A stretch of 48,133 nucleotides of DNA from Acidobacteriaceae bacterium (GTDB taxonomy: Bacteria > Acidobacteriota > Terriglobia > Terriglobales > Acidobacteriaceae). Below are positions 1 through 9,410 of this stretch, one piece after another. The stretch lies in NCBI GenBank assembly GCA_003162935.1, contig PLUW01000023.1:13588-61720 (forward strand). Direction: 5' to 3'. Within the stretch, counting starts at the first letter, position 1; the number at the start of each line of letters is the position of its first letter. Under the pieces are notes generated by a model. That model ran no database searches. It was not told the DNA's origin and worked only from the letters and a program-made list of their open reading frames with translations. A program made the translations under genes and the position numbers.

Positions 1-32
1 CTTCCTCCGCCCCTACCCTTGGATGTTCGAAT

Positions 33-1307
33 ATGAAGATCCTCGTCATGGGCAGTGGCGGACGCGAGCACGCTCTGGTCTGGAAACTCCGGCAATCACC
101 GCGGGTGACGAAAATCTACTGCGCGCCCGGCAATGGCGGAATCGCAGACGAAGCGGAATGCGTCCCGGTCGATGTGAAGAGCCTCGACTCGATGGTCGAA
201 CTCGCCAATCACATCCAGCCCGATCTCACCGTGGTCGGCCCGGAGTTGCCGCTGATGCTCGGCGTGGTGGACGAATTCACCCGACGAGGCTGGCGCACAT
301 TTGGCCCCACTCGGGCCGCCGCGCAACTGGAAACGAGCAAGAGCTTTGCCAAGGAATTCCTGCAGCGCCACCGCATTCCAACGGCTCATTATGCGATCTG
401 CGATTCTGCTGAACAGGTGCGCGACGCCTTGCCGCACTTCCACACTCCGATCGTCGTGAAAGCCGACGGACTTGCTGCCGGCAAAGGCGTGGTCATCGCC
501 AAGAACAAGGACGAAGCTTCCACCGCAGCCAACGAAATGCTAAGCGGCCGGATGCTGGGCGAAGCCGGATCGCGCGTAGTGCTGGAAGAATTTCTCGAAG
601 GCGACGAACTCTCGTTTCTGGTGGTCAGCGACGGCGAGCGTGTCGCCCCGCTGGTCGCCGCGCAGGATCATAAGCGAGTTGGCGACGGCGACACTGGCCC
701 GAACACCGGCGGCATGGGCGCCTACACCACGCGCGACATCGTTGATGACCAGATGCGCGAATGGCTCCTCGCCCACATCGCTCGCCCCGTGGTGGCCGGC
801 ATGAAGGCCGAAGGCGCCGAGTACAAAGGCGTCCTCTATTGCGGGCTGATGATGACCGCGCGCGGACCCATGGTGCTCGAATTCAACTGCCGTTTCGGAG
901 ATCCCGAGACGCAGCCCATTCTGATGCGCCTCGAAAGCGACCTGGTGGAAGCGATGGAGGCGTCCATCGACGGCCGCACCAGCGACGGGGATTTCAAGTG
1001 GTCAAACGATGCCGCGGTGTGTGTGGTGATGGCTTCGGGCGGTTATCCGGGAAGTTACGAGGTGGGCAAGAAAATCACCGGCCTTGGCGATGCCGGGAAA
1101 CTGGAAGGCGTAAAAGTCTTCCACTCCGGCACCTCGAAGTGTGAAGGTGCTTTCTACACTTCCGGCGGCCGCGTACTCGGGGTCACAACCCGAGCTGCGG
1201 AACTGCAAACCGCGTTGCAGCGCGCCTACGAGGCCTGCGCAAAAATTAGCTTTGATGGCGCGCACTACCGCAAAGACATTGCGGCACGGGCGCTGCGGAA
1301 GAAATAG
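33..1307 (+). CDS. purD: Phosphoribosylamine-glycine ligase (GAR synthetase)
   Basis: Catalyses ATP-dependent joining of glycine to 5-phosphoribosylamine, the second step of de novo purine synthesis, in the cytoplasm. The 424-residue protein has the usual family length. It opens with the N-domain signature MKILVMGSGGREHAL, carries the ATP-grasp region VVKADGLAAGKGV near residue 140-155, the GGMGAY loop near residue 225, and the metal/ATP segment LEFNCRFGDPETQ near residue 285. The ATG at 33 fits the family N terminus; no strong Shine-Dalgarno precedes it. No other purine gene is adjacent; purS lies 23 kb away. The call is secure. Confidence 0.97.
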   Translation: MKILVMGSGGREHALVWKLRQSPRVTKIYCAPGNGGIADEAECVPVDVKSLDSMVELANHIQPDLTVVGPELPLMLGVVDEFTRRGWRTFGPTRAAAQLETSKSFAKEFLQRHRIPTAHYAICDSAEQVRDALPHFHTPIVVKADGLAAGKGVVIAKNKDEASTAANEMLSGRMLGEAGSRVVLEEFLEGDELSFLVVSDGERVAPLVAAQDHKRVGDGDTGPNTGGMGAYTTRDIVDDQMREWLLAHIARPVVAGMKAEGAEYKGVLYCGLMMTARGPMVLEFNCRFGDPETQPILMRLESDLVEAMEASIDGRTSDGDFKWSNDAAVCVVMASGGYPGSYEVGKKITGLGDAGKLEGVKVFHSGTSKCEGAFYTSGGRVLGVTTRAAELQTALQRAYEACAKISFDGAHYRKDIAARALRKK

Positions 1308-1357
1308 CGTCCCGTCGATTCGCCATCCCGTGCGATGCCCTGCGTTTGCAGAATGGG

Positions 1358-1699
1358 TTATCCCGGCGGCCATTGCAGCGAGCGTCCGCCGATCAGGTGG
1401 ACATGCAAATGGAAAACCGATTGCCCGGCGCGAGGACCGACGTTCAATACCGTGCGGTAGCCATCTTCAATCGAACGTTGCCGCGCGATGTGTGCAGCCA
1501 CCAGGTGACAGCGTCCCACTAATTCCGCATCTTCCGCCGCGGCTTCTTTCAAGCCAGTGATATGTTTTTTCGGAATGATCAGAACGTGGGTCGGGCCTTG
1601 CGGGTTCAGGTCTTCAAAGGCAAATGTGTGTTCATCTTCATGAACCTTCTTGGATGGTACTTCGCCTCGAATAATGCGGCAGAATAAACAGTCCGCCAT
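1358..1699 (-). CDS. HIT family nucleotide hydrolase/transferase (Hint-like)
   Basis: Small 113-residue cytoplasmic protein of the histidine triad superfamily, which hydrolyses nucleoside phosphoramidates or adenylylated compounds. The catalytic triad is visible as HLHVHLIGG near the C terminus, and the N terminus (CLFCRIIRGEVPSKKVHED) matches the Hint branch, including the CxxC pair often seen there. The start is supported by AGGAG eight bases upstream of the ATG at 1699. It converges on purD with about 50 bp between stops. The physiological substrate cannot be told from sequence. Confidence 0.93.
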   Translation of the reverse strand: MADCLFCRIIRGEVPSKKVHEDEHTFAFEDLNPQGPTHVLIIPKKHITGLKEAAAEDAELVGRCHLVAAHIARQRSIEDGYRTVLNVGPRAGQSVFHLHVHLIGGRSLQWPPG

Positions 1700-1816
1700 C
1701 GGTGAGTCTCCTCTTGCCTGGGATTACGATCTCCCGGCAAATCAATATGGAGATAGGACTTTATATCTCTGCCGGTAACCATACCACTCCCGCGAACTAA
1801 GGTCTCGCACAACCTC

Positions 1817-2599
1817 TCAGTCGAGCCGCACCATGAATACCGCTCCCTCCGCGGTCGCCGTCTCGCGGGCGAGAGTTGAAGCCCGCTGGCGGTCGTCACC
1901 CAGCACGCGCGCGCGAACCCACCAGCCTCCGGCGGGACTCTCGAACTTCAGGACTTGCGCCGTCTGATACCGCTTTTGCAGGTGTTCCGCGAATTCCGCA
2001 GCTACTTTCTTCTCGGCAAAGGAACCGATTTGCACCGCCCAGCGGCCACCCGTATCGAGAGGCGCGGGCGACTGCAGCACTTCCAGGCGAACCTTGGCCG
2101 TGCCCGGCAGGTACACATCCAGAGCCTTGGCTGCGGCCAGCGAAAGGTCGACGATGCGCCCGGGAACGAACGGCCCGCGATCGGTGATACGCACCACAGC
2201 CGAGTGCTCGGTCTTCAGATTCGTGATGCGCACGACGGAGCCCAGCGGCAAGGTAAGATGCGCCGCCGTCATCGCGTTCATGTCGTAGACCTCGCCGTTC
2301 GATCCGCGCCGGTTGTGATAGGGAGCGCCGTACCAGCTCGCCATCCCGGTTTCTTCAAAAATCGGCCTTGCGTTTGTGGGAACGCCGGCCTTCTGTTTGT
2401 TTGTCTCCGCAGACGGCGGAGTCTCGGCCGGATTTTCCTGCTGTAGTGACGGTGCTGGTGGAACCGGTACCGGTGTAGCTTTATGCCCGCAACCGCCGAG
2501 CAGCGCGACACCCATCAGCACAAGGATCAGGAGACACAGATCGAGGCATCGCGACAATCGCGCGTTTCTGCGCGGACCGTTGGAAGGGAGGCAATTCAA
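1817..2599 (-). CDS. RlpA-like lipoprotein (DPBB plus SPOR domains)
   Basis: Probable envelope lipoprotein of the RlpA family, which binds denuded peptidoglycan and in some bacteria is a lytic transglycosylase. Visible parts are a hydrophobic stretch ending in a lipobox (ALLGGC), a proline-rich linker, the double-psi beta-barrel segment starting GMASWYG and containing VVRITDRGPF, and a C-terminal SPOR-like domain starting RWAVQIGSF. The frame stays open far upstream, but that part overlaps another plausible gene. I place the start at the TTG overlapping the upstream stop (TTGA, translational coupling). A second TTG at 2557 would give a shorter signal peptide. No good Shine-Dalgarno supports either. 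Confidence 0.85.
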   Translation of the reverse strand: MNCLPSNGPRRNARLSRCLDLCLLILVLMGVALLGGCGHKATPVPVPPAPSLQQENPAETPPSAETNKQKAGVPTNARPIFEETGMASWYGAPYHNRRGSNGEVYDMNAMTAAHLTLPLGSVVRITNLKTEHSAVVRITDRGPFVPGRIVDLSLAAAKALDVYLPGTAKVRLEVLQSPAPLDTGGRWAVQIGSFAEKKVAAEFAEHLQKRYQTAQVLKFESPAGGWWVRARVLGDDRQRASTLARETATAEGAVFMVRLD

Positions 2600-2820
2600 G
2601 AATTCTTGCGCTGCGTTTCCAGGAAATCTGCGAATTTGGCGAGTTTGCCAGCCGCCGTCCGCAGCGCCTTCGACGAATGGGTTCTCACCGCTGGCACAAC
2701 TTCGTCGTTGAGATACGTAACCAGTTCCGCCGTCTCTTTTTCCAGAGTGCCGGCGATATTCGCCACCGAGCGATTGATGCGCGCGGAAGCCTCTTCCACC
2801 TTGCGGTCGAATTCGGTCAT
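2596..2820 (-). CDS. Small conserved-looking helical protein, unknown function
   Basis: A 74-residue protein with no recognised domain, rich in Ala, Glu and Lys and predicted by eye to be two or three amphipathic helices (ITEFDRKVEEAS-type start, ending ETQRKNS). I choose the second of two close ATGs because AGGA lies five bases upstream; the other ATG is at 2826. Its stop overlaps the TTG start proposed for the RlpA-like gene, suggesting one two-gene transcript. The composition argues for a real protein rather than a shadow frame, but no function can be assigned. Confidence 0.6.
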   Translation of the reverse strand: MTEFDRKVEEASARINRSVANIAGTLEKETAELVTYLNDEVVPAVRTHSSKALRTAAGKLAKFADFLETQRKNS

Positions 2821-2974
2821 ACCCATCCTGCCGGTTCGGGTTGATGTTCACGCGTTGTCGCGGTTACCAGGCTTCATCATTATGGGTGTGAGCACTTGCA
2901 GCGGTCAATGGGCTTTGTGAGGGAGTGGGGCGAAGTTCCGTCGCCACACGCCCCAGGCACGGTACAATCTCGCC

Positions 2975-3484
2975 ATGCGTCCGAGGATTACCGTCGAACC
3001 CCGCCCGCTTTCTCCGATTGTGATGCTGACTGTCGCGCGGATGTTCGCGTTAGTGTTCGCGTTAATGTTCACTTCGGCCTGTACCTTTTATGGCGAGCAT
3101 CCAGCCCGCGTTTTATCCGATGCCACCGGAGGCGAGGGTCTGGAGCGCGTCTTCTGGAAGGATGTGCAAGCAGGAAACTGGGCCGAAGTGGAGCGCGCTC
3201 TGGCTTCGAACTATGTGGGCGTAACGCCCAGCGGAGCGCTCGACCGCGCTGCAACCATCGAGCAGTACCGCACTTGGCAGTTGAAAGATTGTGTCATCGG
3301 AGATTTGAAGACCGAGTTGAACGGAACCACCATCGTGGTGACCTATTCGATTACTCTGAATGGCGCCTCCAATGGAACCGGCGGCTCGCAACCGCTCCCG
3401 TCTGCGCCGCAGCATATGATGACCGTCTGGCAACAGCAGAAATCGGGATGGGTCGTGATTGCGCACAGCGTCAGCCAACAATAG
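2975..3484 (+). CDS. Putative lipoprotein with NTF2-like (DUF4440-type) fold
   Basis: 169-residue protein with an N-terminal hydrophobic segment ending in the lipobox-like FTSAC around residue 36, so probably exported and lipidated. The following part (FWKDVQAGNWAEVERAL, then YVGVTPSGALDRA, then a C-terminal WQQQKSGWVVIAHSVS) has the shape of SnoaL/DUF4440 NTF2-like proteins, which are small ligand-binding or catalytic cone folds. An in-frame ATG at 3023 gives a tighter signal peptide and may be the true start. The stop abuts the next possible ATG (TAGATG), so it may be co-transcribed with mutY. Confidence 0.72.
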   Translation: MRPRITVEPRPLSPIVMLTVARMFALVFALMFTSACTFYGEHPARVLSDATGGEGLERVFWKDVQAGNWAEVERALASNYVGVTPSGALDRAATIEQYRTWQLKDCVIGDLKTELNGTTIVVTYSITLNGASNGTGGSQPLPSAPQHMMTVWQQQKSGWVVIAHSVSQQ

Positions 3485-3535
3485 ATGCGCATTCGATCCG
3501 CCATCCCCGCGGAGACGTTGCTTGCTGCATCTCCA

Positions 3536-4573
3536 ATGCCACTGACCGGCAAAAACCTGCCGGCCTTCCGCCGCAGTCTCCTCCATTGGTATGACCAGAA
3601 TCGCCGCGATCTTCCATGGCGTAGAAGCCGCGACCCTTACCGCATCTGGCTCAGCGAAATCATGCTGCAGCAAACGCGTGTCGCTGCCGTTCTGGACCAC
3701 TACCGGATCTTCCTCGAACGTTTCCCGAATGTGCAGTCGCTGGCCGCGGCTTCTGAAGATGCTGTGCTCGCGGCGTGGAGCGGCCTGGGCTACTATCGAC
3801 GCGCCCGCATGCTGCATCAGTGCGCGAGAGAGTTGGCGCAAAAGCACGCAGGGCGGTTTCCGCAACGTGCCGAAGACCTCCAGAATCTGCCCGGCATCGG
3901 ACGCTACACGGCTGCCGCCGTCGCCAGCATCGCGTTTGCCGAGCCAATCGCGGTGGTCGATGGGAATGTTGAGCGCGTTGTGCAGCGATTCCTCGGTGGC
4001 CATCGAACGACGCCGCAAATCTGGCAACACGCGCAGGCGCTGCTTGCCCGCTCGCGGCCCGGCGACTTCAATCAGGCGATGATGGAGCTCGGCGCAACCG
4101 TGTGCGTGCCGGGAGAACCCCGATGCCTGGTCTGCCCTATCCGGAGATGGTGCGTCACGCAGCCGTCTCGCCAAGCGGGAAGCCGCCCAATCACAAGAGG
4201 ACGCCGCTCGTCCCCGTCCGGCAAAACGCCACCCTCGATTCGTCCGGCGAAGAAGAACATCTGGTGTCTGCTCAACCAGCGCAATGGCAGAATCCGCCTC
4301 GTGCAACGGCGAAAGAAGGCCTCACTCATGCCCGGCATGTGGGAATTGCCGCAATCATCCGAGCCTCCACGTCGGTTGCCCCCGGCCGCGCAGTGGCGCA
4401 CGTTTCGCCATTCCATCACCGTTACCGACTACACAGTGCACGTGCTTCGGAATGCGGCGTTAATCAATGCCGCTCTTGCCGCCAGAAGTAAGTGGATCGC
4501 AATCGATCGCATCGCGCAGATTCCGATCACTGGCCTGACTCGGAAAATCCTCAAAGCCAGCGGCATCATCTAG
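3536..4573 (+). CDS. mutY: A/G-specific adenine DNA glycosylase
   Basis: Removes adenine mispaired with 8-oxoguanine. The 345-residue product has the HhH-GPD glycosylase domain (LSEIMLQQTRV, the hairpin LPGIGRYTAAAVASIAF and the catalytic Asp in VVDGNVERV) and the four-cysteine Fe-S loop with spacing C-x6-C-x2-C-x5-C (CVPGEPRCLVCPIRRWC). The C-terminal part contains KNIWCLLNQRNG, typical of the Nudix-like 8-oxoG recognition domain. An ATG at 3485, directly after the upstream stop, would add 17 residues. I prefer 3536 because the distance to the WYDQ motif then matches E. coli MutY. Neither has a clear Shine-Dalgarno. Confidence 0.94.
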   Translation: MPLTGKNLPAFRRSLLHWYDQNRRDLPWRRSRDPYRIWLSEIMLQQTRVAAVLDHYRIFLERFPNVQSLAAASEDAVLAAWSGLGYYRRARMLHQCARELAQKHAGRFPQRAEDLQNLPGIGRYTAAAVASIAFAEPIAVVDGNVERVVQRFLGGHRTTPQIWQHAQALLARSRPGDFNQAMMELGATVCVPGEPRCLVCPIRRWCVTQPSRQAGSRPITRGRRSSPSGKTPPSIRPAKKNIWCLLNQRNGRIRLVQRRKKASLMPGMWELPQSSEPPRRLPPAAQWRTFRHSITVTDYTVHVLRNAALINAALAARSKWIAIDRIAQIPITGLTRKILKASGII

Positions 4574-4594
4574 AATTATGGAGGTAGCACTTCC

Positions 4595-5143
4595 ATGAAG
4601 TGGCTCAATCGTTTGTTCGGAGGTCCGAAAGATATGGCTGCCCTGCCGGCCGGAACCAAAGCACCCGACTTCACTCTGCCTGACGTCTCCAGCGGCAAAG
4701 ACGGCGGCAGTTTTTCATTGCAGGCCGCTCTCCAAAACGGACCCGTCCTTGCCGCGTTCTTCAAGGTTTCCTGTCCTACCTGCCAGTACACGTTCCCGTT
4801 TCTGGAACGCATCCACCAAGCGCACGGGGACACGAGAATCACGATCGTCGGCATCTCGCAGGACAACCAGCGCGACACTGCCGCTTTCCTCAAGGAGTAC
4901 GGAGTTACTTTTCGCACGCAGCTCGACGATCCGAATGGCTACGCGGTCTCAAACGCTTACGGGCTGACCAATGTCCCGAGTTTGTTCCTGATCGGGCAGG
5001 ATGGCCGAATCGAAGTCAGCAGCGTGGGATGGGTAAAGCAGGAGGTCGAGGACATCCACCGCAAGCTCGCTTCCTGGCAGCAAACTCCGCTTCTTCCACT
5101 TTTTAATCCTGGGGAGGAAGTTCGCGACTTCCGCGCCGGTTGA
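4595..5143 (+). CDS. Thioredoxin-fold redoxin (AhpC/TSA, TlpA-like)
   Basis: 182-residue cytoplasmic thiol protein. The segment APDFTLPDVSSGKDGGSFSL is the usual redoxin N-terminal strand. The redox site is CPTC at about residues 60-63 within FFKVSCPTCQYTFPFL, and the cis-Pro region is seen in LTNVPSLFLIGQDGRI. There is no signal peptide, so it probably acts inside the cell as a disulfide reductase or peroxiredoxin-like enzyme. GGAGG lies ten bases upstream of the ATG. It is 21 bp downstream of mutY, consistent with a shared transcript and an oxidative-damage theme, though that link is inference. Confidence 0.88.
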   Translation: MKWLNRLFGGPKDMAALPAGTKAPDFTLPDVSSGKDGGSFSLQAALQNGPVLAAFFKVSCPTCQYTFPFLERIHQAHGDTRITIVGISQDNQRDTAAFLKEYGVTFRTQLDDPNGYAVSNAYGLTNVPSLFLIGQDGRIEVSSVGWVKQEVEDIHRKLASWQQTPLLPLFNPGEEVRDFRAG

Positions 5144-5317
5144 GGATCGAAAAACTAATCCCGCGGTCGCGGGAAAACGCGCCAGGGCGCAACTCTCGGC
5201 AAACGACAGGCCACCTCGCGCAGAAACTTGGGTAACTTTGGCCCCCTCCGCCAACATGCTAGCCTCCTTAGTATCGCGGTTTCAGTCATTTCCCAGTAGT
5301 TCGCGAGACTAGAGGCG

Positions 5318-7570
5318 ATGCCTAAGCTCCCGATTTTTCGGTTGCGCAATACCGAACCGTCCAGTCTGCCCGAACTGCGGTACTACGGGATCACACTCTC
5401 GTTCACCGATTTGCAACTGGGCGTCGACAATCTTCGCTACGACGTCTTTCTCAGCCCTCGTATCACCACCGATTTAAAGTTTCATTTGGCGCGATACATC
5501 TGCCGCTTCGGCGAGGTGGAATCGCTGTTCGAGAGGGAAGTGGCACCCTCCGCGACTCAAAGCAAGTTCATTCGCGCCGCCGAGGGCGTCGCTAAGCCAA
5601 ACAAATCCGCCCCAGTGGACCTCAAAGCGCTGCTGGTCTCGATTCATCTCGCCATCCTGAACCGGGCCAAGACGGCGGGAAATCCTTCGATCGATGTACT
5701 CGGGCGCCTGGCCGTGCTGAAGTTCATCCGCACCGAACTGCATGGGCAGTTTGCCAGGATTCTGGAACAGTGCCGCATGAAGGCGAGATCGCTCGAAGGT
5801 GTGCGGCAAGAAAAGTTGATGCGGACGCAAGAACTCGTTTCTTCGTTTCAGGTGCGCAAGAAGATCATCCTTCGCCGCGCCGGACAAGAGATGTTCCGAT
5901 TGCTGCGCGAGATCGAAAAAGAAACGCTGTCCCGGACTCGCCGCTCGCTGCTCGGCGAGTTACCGTCCGACATCTATCGGCTTTTTCTGAACCCGCTGAT
6001 CTTCAGCGAAGATGGAAGCGACGATTATCTCTGCGCCGAGCACTATTACATGTTTGGCAACTTCGAAAAAGATCCCGACCGTTTCCCGATTTTCCGCCGG
6101 TTGGCACTGAGTTTTCTGCGGGAATTGGGATACGGGAAAGCGGTGGACGATGAGCATTTGGAACAGGCGCTGAATGCTCCCGCGAATGCCGCCGCACTGG
6201 TGGGCACGGGCAACGGCGAAGACTCGACGCCGGAGGATCGCTATCGGGAGGATCGTCTCGATATCTGGACTCGCATTTTGCAGCGGGAAGGCGTGATTTC
6301 GCACGTCGTTGCTTCCTATGAAGCAGTTCCTCTGCTCGCCGATTATGCGCCACGGGTAAACCCGCAGCAGATCAAGAATGCGCTGATATTCCGCGAAGAA
6401 GCGGCGCGCGTTGAAAAAATCATCGCCGAAAGCCGGCTGAATTCCGACCGGCTGTTTGCCGCCATCGGACGGGTGGCTTCGTGCCGCGGCTCGGAGCGTG
6501 GCCGCTTTGCCGCGCGTCTTCTCCACGACCTTATCTGCTATCACCGCGACCTGCGCGGACTGGAAGCCCTCGGCGCCGGTTTCGACAGCATCAACCTGGT
6601 GAGCGACGATAAAATTCGCGAACTTTCCGCGCTCAACGGAATGCTCTACGAGTTCCTGCCGCCGGAAGACCAGAAACCGACCGAAGATCGGGTTGTTCAC
6701 CATGTGATCCTGAAGGCGGACGTGCGAGACTCCTCGCGGCTCACGCGCTCGCTGATGGAAAAAGGCATGAACGCCGCCTCGTACTTCAGCCTTAACTTTT
6801 ATGACCCGGTCAACAAGCTGCTGGCGAAATATGGAGCCACGAAGGTTTTCCTCGAAGGCGACGCCATCATCGTGGCACTGCTCGAGCACGAGGGCGCAAA
6901 CAATCTTAGCGTCGGCCGCACCTGCGTCCTGGCGTGGGAGATTGTGAGCCTGCTGCGCGAGTATAACGAACTGCTGGAACGCTCGGGCCTGCCGCCAATA
7001 GAAGTCGGCCTGGGCATCGCCTACCAGGGTTCAGCACCGCTCTACCTGATGGATGGCGAGCACCGCATCATGATTTCCGACGCCATCAATGAAAGCGACC
7101 GGCTTTCTTCCTGCAATAAGCGTGTCCGCAAGCGCCTGGCGCCCGATGCCGGAGTCTTCCAGGTGTATTCGGTCTTGATTGGAAGCGGAGGCAACGGCGA
7201 TGACCGCGCGGGCGTCGACGCCGGAACCGAAGAAATGCGCCTCAACTACAACGTGGGCGGAATCTGCCTGAGTGAACCTGCCTTCCGCAAACTGCAGCAG
7301 GAAATCGCTCTCTCCCCCCGCGGTGGGAACCTCATCGAGCCCGGCTTTAACGGACCCTGGGTCGACGAGCAGTGCGAGCTTTTTGTCGGCACCGTTCCCG
7401 TCTCCACTGGAGTGTTTCGTAAAATTGCCATTCGCCAGAACCGGATCGCTCAAGTCGACATCCGCGATCTCTCGATATTGCGCTGGACCGATCAGTGCTA
7501 CTACGAAGTCTGTGCCAACCCCGCCGTGTACGCCGCCCTGGCAGAAGGGCAATCTACAACCGCCCATTAG
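5318..7570 (+). CDS. Large soluble protein with divergent class III nucleotide cyclase domain
   Basis: 750 residues, no signal peptide or membrane segment. Residues 1 to about 460 match no domain I recognise; residues 140-215 look helical and basic. Residues 462-600 look like a class III adenylate/guanylate cyclase catalytic domain: D468 (ILKADVRDSS) and D515 (LEGDAIIVAL) fit the two metal-binding aspartates, and D588, N591 and R595 in SDAINESDRL fit the base-contacting Asp and the transition-state Asn/Arg. The lysine usually three residues before the GD pair is replaced (F511), so activity or base choice may be altered. Residues 600-750 are unassigned. It stands alone, converging on the TonB-family gene. 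Confidence 0.72.
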   Translation: MPKLPIFRLRNTEPSSLPELRYYGITLSFTDLQLGVDNLRYDVFLSPRITTDLKFHLARYICRFGEVESLFEREVAPSATQSKFIRAAEGVAKPNKSAPVDLKALLVSIHLAILNRAKTAGNPSIDVLGRLAVLKFIRTELHGQFARILEQCRMKARSLEGVRQEKLMRTQELVSSFQVRKKIILRRAGQEMFRLLREIEKETLSRTRRSLLGELPSDIYRLFLNPLIFSEDGSDDYLCAEHYYMFGNFEKDPDRFPIFRRLALSFLRELGYGKAVDDEHLEQALNAPANAAALVGTGNGEDSTPEDRYREDRLDIWTRILQREGVISHVVASYEAVPLLADYAPRVNPQQIKNALIFREEAARVEKIIAESRLNSDRLFAAIGRVASCRGSERGRFAARLLHDLICYHRDLRGLEALGAGFDSINLVSDDKIRELSALNGMLYEFLPPEDQKPTEDRVVHHVILKADVRDSSRLTRSLMEKGMNAASYFSLNFYDPVNKLLAKYGATKVFLEGDAIIVALLEHEGANNLSVGRTCVLAWEIVSLLREYNELLERSGLPPIEVGLGIAYQGSAPLYLMDGEHRIMISDAINESDRLSSCNKRVRKRLAPDAGVFQVYSVLIGSGGNGDDRAGVDAGTEEMRLNYNVGGICLSEPAFRKLQQEIALSPRGGNLIEPGFNGPWVDEQCELFVGTVPVSTGVFRKIAIRQNRIAQVDIRDLSILRWTDQCYYEVCANPAVYAALAEGQSTTAH

Positions 7571-7600
7571 CCGCCCGACGCCAAGCCCTCCCACAGCGGT

Positions 7601-9256
7601 TCAGAAACTTTGCCGAACCCGAAATGGAATCATTACCACCGCTTCGAGCGCGACTGGTTTCCCCGCTCGTTCCGCGGGCACAAACTTCCATCTGGCCAGG
7701 GCTTTCGACGCGAAAGAATCCAAACGTTCGTCCTCGCTGTTGAGGACTCGAATATCGCCTACCTTGCCATCCGAGCGAATGACGGCATACAGCGTGACCA
7801 TGCCGTGGACGTTGGCACGAATCAATTCCAGCGGATAGCCGGGGTCTGATTTCTCCGTGGCCACCGGCTCCAGCAGTTCGCCCTCTTTCTCTTTGCGATC
7901 GCCGCCAAGTTCCGCAAACTTGATCACCCAGCTGCCGGTCGTGGAATTCAGATTCGGCATGTTCAAGGTTCGCCCATAGACGCGCTTGCCGCCAAAAACC
8001 TTGCGGTCCAGGTCGGTGATTTTGTCGTCGGAAATCGGGGACGCAACGCGCGGGTTCGAACCTACACCCGATGGGGGCCGGGATGACGCCATCTCGCCTG
8101 CGTCATCCGCGGCGCCAACGTGCAGGCCGGCGGGAAAAGAACCATGATTGCGCTCGTTGAAACCTGCATCCGCTTTCGATCCCGTAAAATCCGGCGTTCC
8201 CGAAGCGCCGGGTTTTCCCTTGGGGGTCGCGGCGAATGTTCCCCGGCGATTGCCTCCAGGAACTGCCACCGGTCCGGTGGGAGTGACGGGATGAATGCCC
8301 AACGCAATCAGCCGTCCTCCACTGGCGTTGCCCGCCATCAAACTCGGTGGAGGAGCCACCGGCTGCACGCCACCGCTCGGCAGACGTCCGCCGCCACGCG
8401 CCGCCTGCGAATGTTGTTCCGCCAGCGTAAGCTGCGGAGCCGGCGCCACCACATCTCCCGGTCCAAGATTCATCGGCCCGACGATTCCCTTCGTTGATCG
8501 CGTTGCTTCCGCCTGCGCGACTTCCGGCGGCGGGGCAATCACCTCCGATGCCATCGCTGCCTGCACCACACGGTTGGGCGCAACCGCCACGTCCGGCGCG
8601 GGCGCGACGACCTGCAAATCCGAAACTTCGGGTACGATTTGGCGGCTCAACCGAGCTGGCGCCGCATCCAGCGGAACGGCTGGAACGATCGTTCCAGTGG
8701 CAATGATGTTCGGCATGGCAACATCGCGGTCAAGTTTGAGATCGGGCGGCACGACGATGGTTTGGGAACGATTGTCCGCTTCGGGCGGCACCGAAAGGAT
8801 CGGCTGCCGGGCGTAAGCGGGATCACCCTTTTGCGTCTTCGGCGCGGCGTTCCCGCCCGTATCGAGCGGAGGCAGGTATTCTTGCGGCGTGTAAGTCACA
8901 AGCGACGCCGGATCAAAGGCCGCGCGCGCCAGAACTTGTTGTTCTTGAACCCATGAAAGCGAAACCGCCCAGATGAGCCCGCCTGCCGCCAGGTGCAGAA
9001 ACGCAGATTGCAGAAAGCGTCTCCAGGGCAGTTTCTGCTGGACGAAAACATCCCGCCACAGATCGAATTCGCCGACGGGCAAAGGTGGCTGCGGAAGTGC
9101 TGGCTGAAGTCCTGGGCGCAATGCGGGCTTCGATATCCGGTAAGGTGCGGCGGCCGCTCTGCGTCGAATTTCCTGGCGTTCGGGAACGCGCACTGCGGAA
9201 GGCTTCCACAAAGGCTTCCACAAGAATTCCCACAGTCTTTCCCCAAGGGATTCCAT
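7601..9256 (-). CDS. TonB family protein, proline-rich
   Basis: 551-residue energy-transducing protein. A tryptophan-rich N terminus (LWEFLWKPLWKP) is followed by one membrane segment at about residues 81-103 (FLQSAFLHLAAGGLIWAVSL), a long Pro/Ala/Val-rich periplasmic linker to about residue 450, and a C-terminal TonB domain (YPLELIRANVHGMVTLYAVI, then ALARWKFVPAERAGKPV). TonB domains contact outer-membrane receptors. No exbB, exbD or receptor gene is nearby. Start choice: ATG at 9256 with AAGGAG 13 bases upstream; an upstream GTG at 9268 is too close to that Shine-Dalgarno. The linker is unusually long. Confidence 0.87.
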   Translation of the reverse strand: MESLGERLWEFLWKPLWKPSAVRVPERQEIRRRAAAAPYRISKPALRPGLQPALPQPPLPVGEFDLWRDVFVQQKLPWRRFLQSAFLHLAAGGLIWAVSLSWVQEQQVLARAAFDPASLVTYTPQEYLPPLDTGGNAAPKTQKGDPAYARQPILSVPPEADNRSQTIVVPPDLKLDRDVAMPNIIATGTIVPAVPLDAAPARLSRQIVPEVSDLQVVAPAPDVAVAPNRVVQAAMASEVIAPPPEVAQAEATRSTKGIVGPMNLGPGDVVAPAPQLTLAEQHSQAARGGGRLPSGGVQPVAPPPSLMAGNASGGRLIALGIHPVTPTGPVAVPGGNRRGTFAATPKGKPGASGTPDFTGSKADAGFNERNHGSFPAGLHVGAADDAGEMASSRPPSGVGSNPRVASPISDDKITDLDRKVFGGKRVYGRTLNMPNLNSTTGSWVIKFAELGGDRKEKEGELLEPVATEKSDPGYPLELIRANVHGMVTLYAVIRSDGKVGDIRVLNSEDERLDSFASKALARWKFVPAERAGKPVALEAVVMIPFRVRQSF

Positions 9257-9410
9257 GGCGCTCGACACACTCCTTAGCCAACTCCCACGATAGTGGGCCC
9301 GGAAGGCGGGATCCGAGGCGTTTAGTGGCTCGCCAAGGACGGCTGATATGAACCAGATTATAGCCGACTCAACAGGTGCCGAGGTTAATCGAATCTCACG
9401 ACGTGGCGTT

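Noticed and set aside
3113-4306. A 397-codon open frame on the minus strand
   Set aside because: Antisense to mutY, whose motifs are unmistakable; the translated composition (Arg, Ala, His) is that of a GC-rich shadow.
5159-5174. Perfect 7-bp palindrome (TCCCGCG/CGCGGGA) after the redoxin gene
   Set aside because: The loop is only two bases and no T-tract follows on the plus strand, so I do not call it a terminator; it may be chance in GC-rich DNA.
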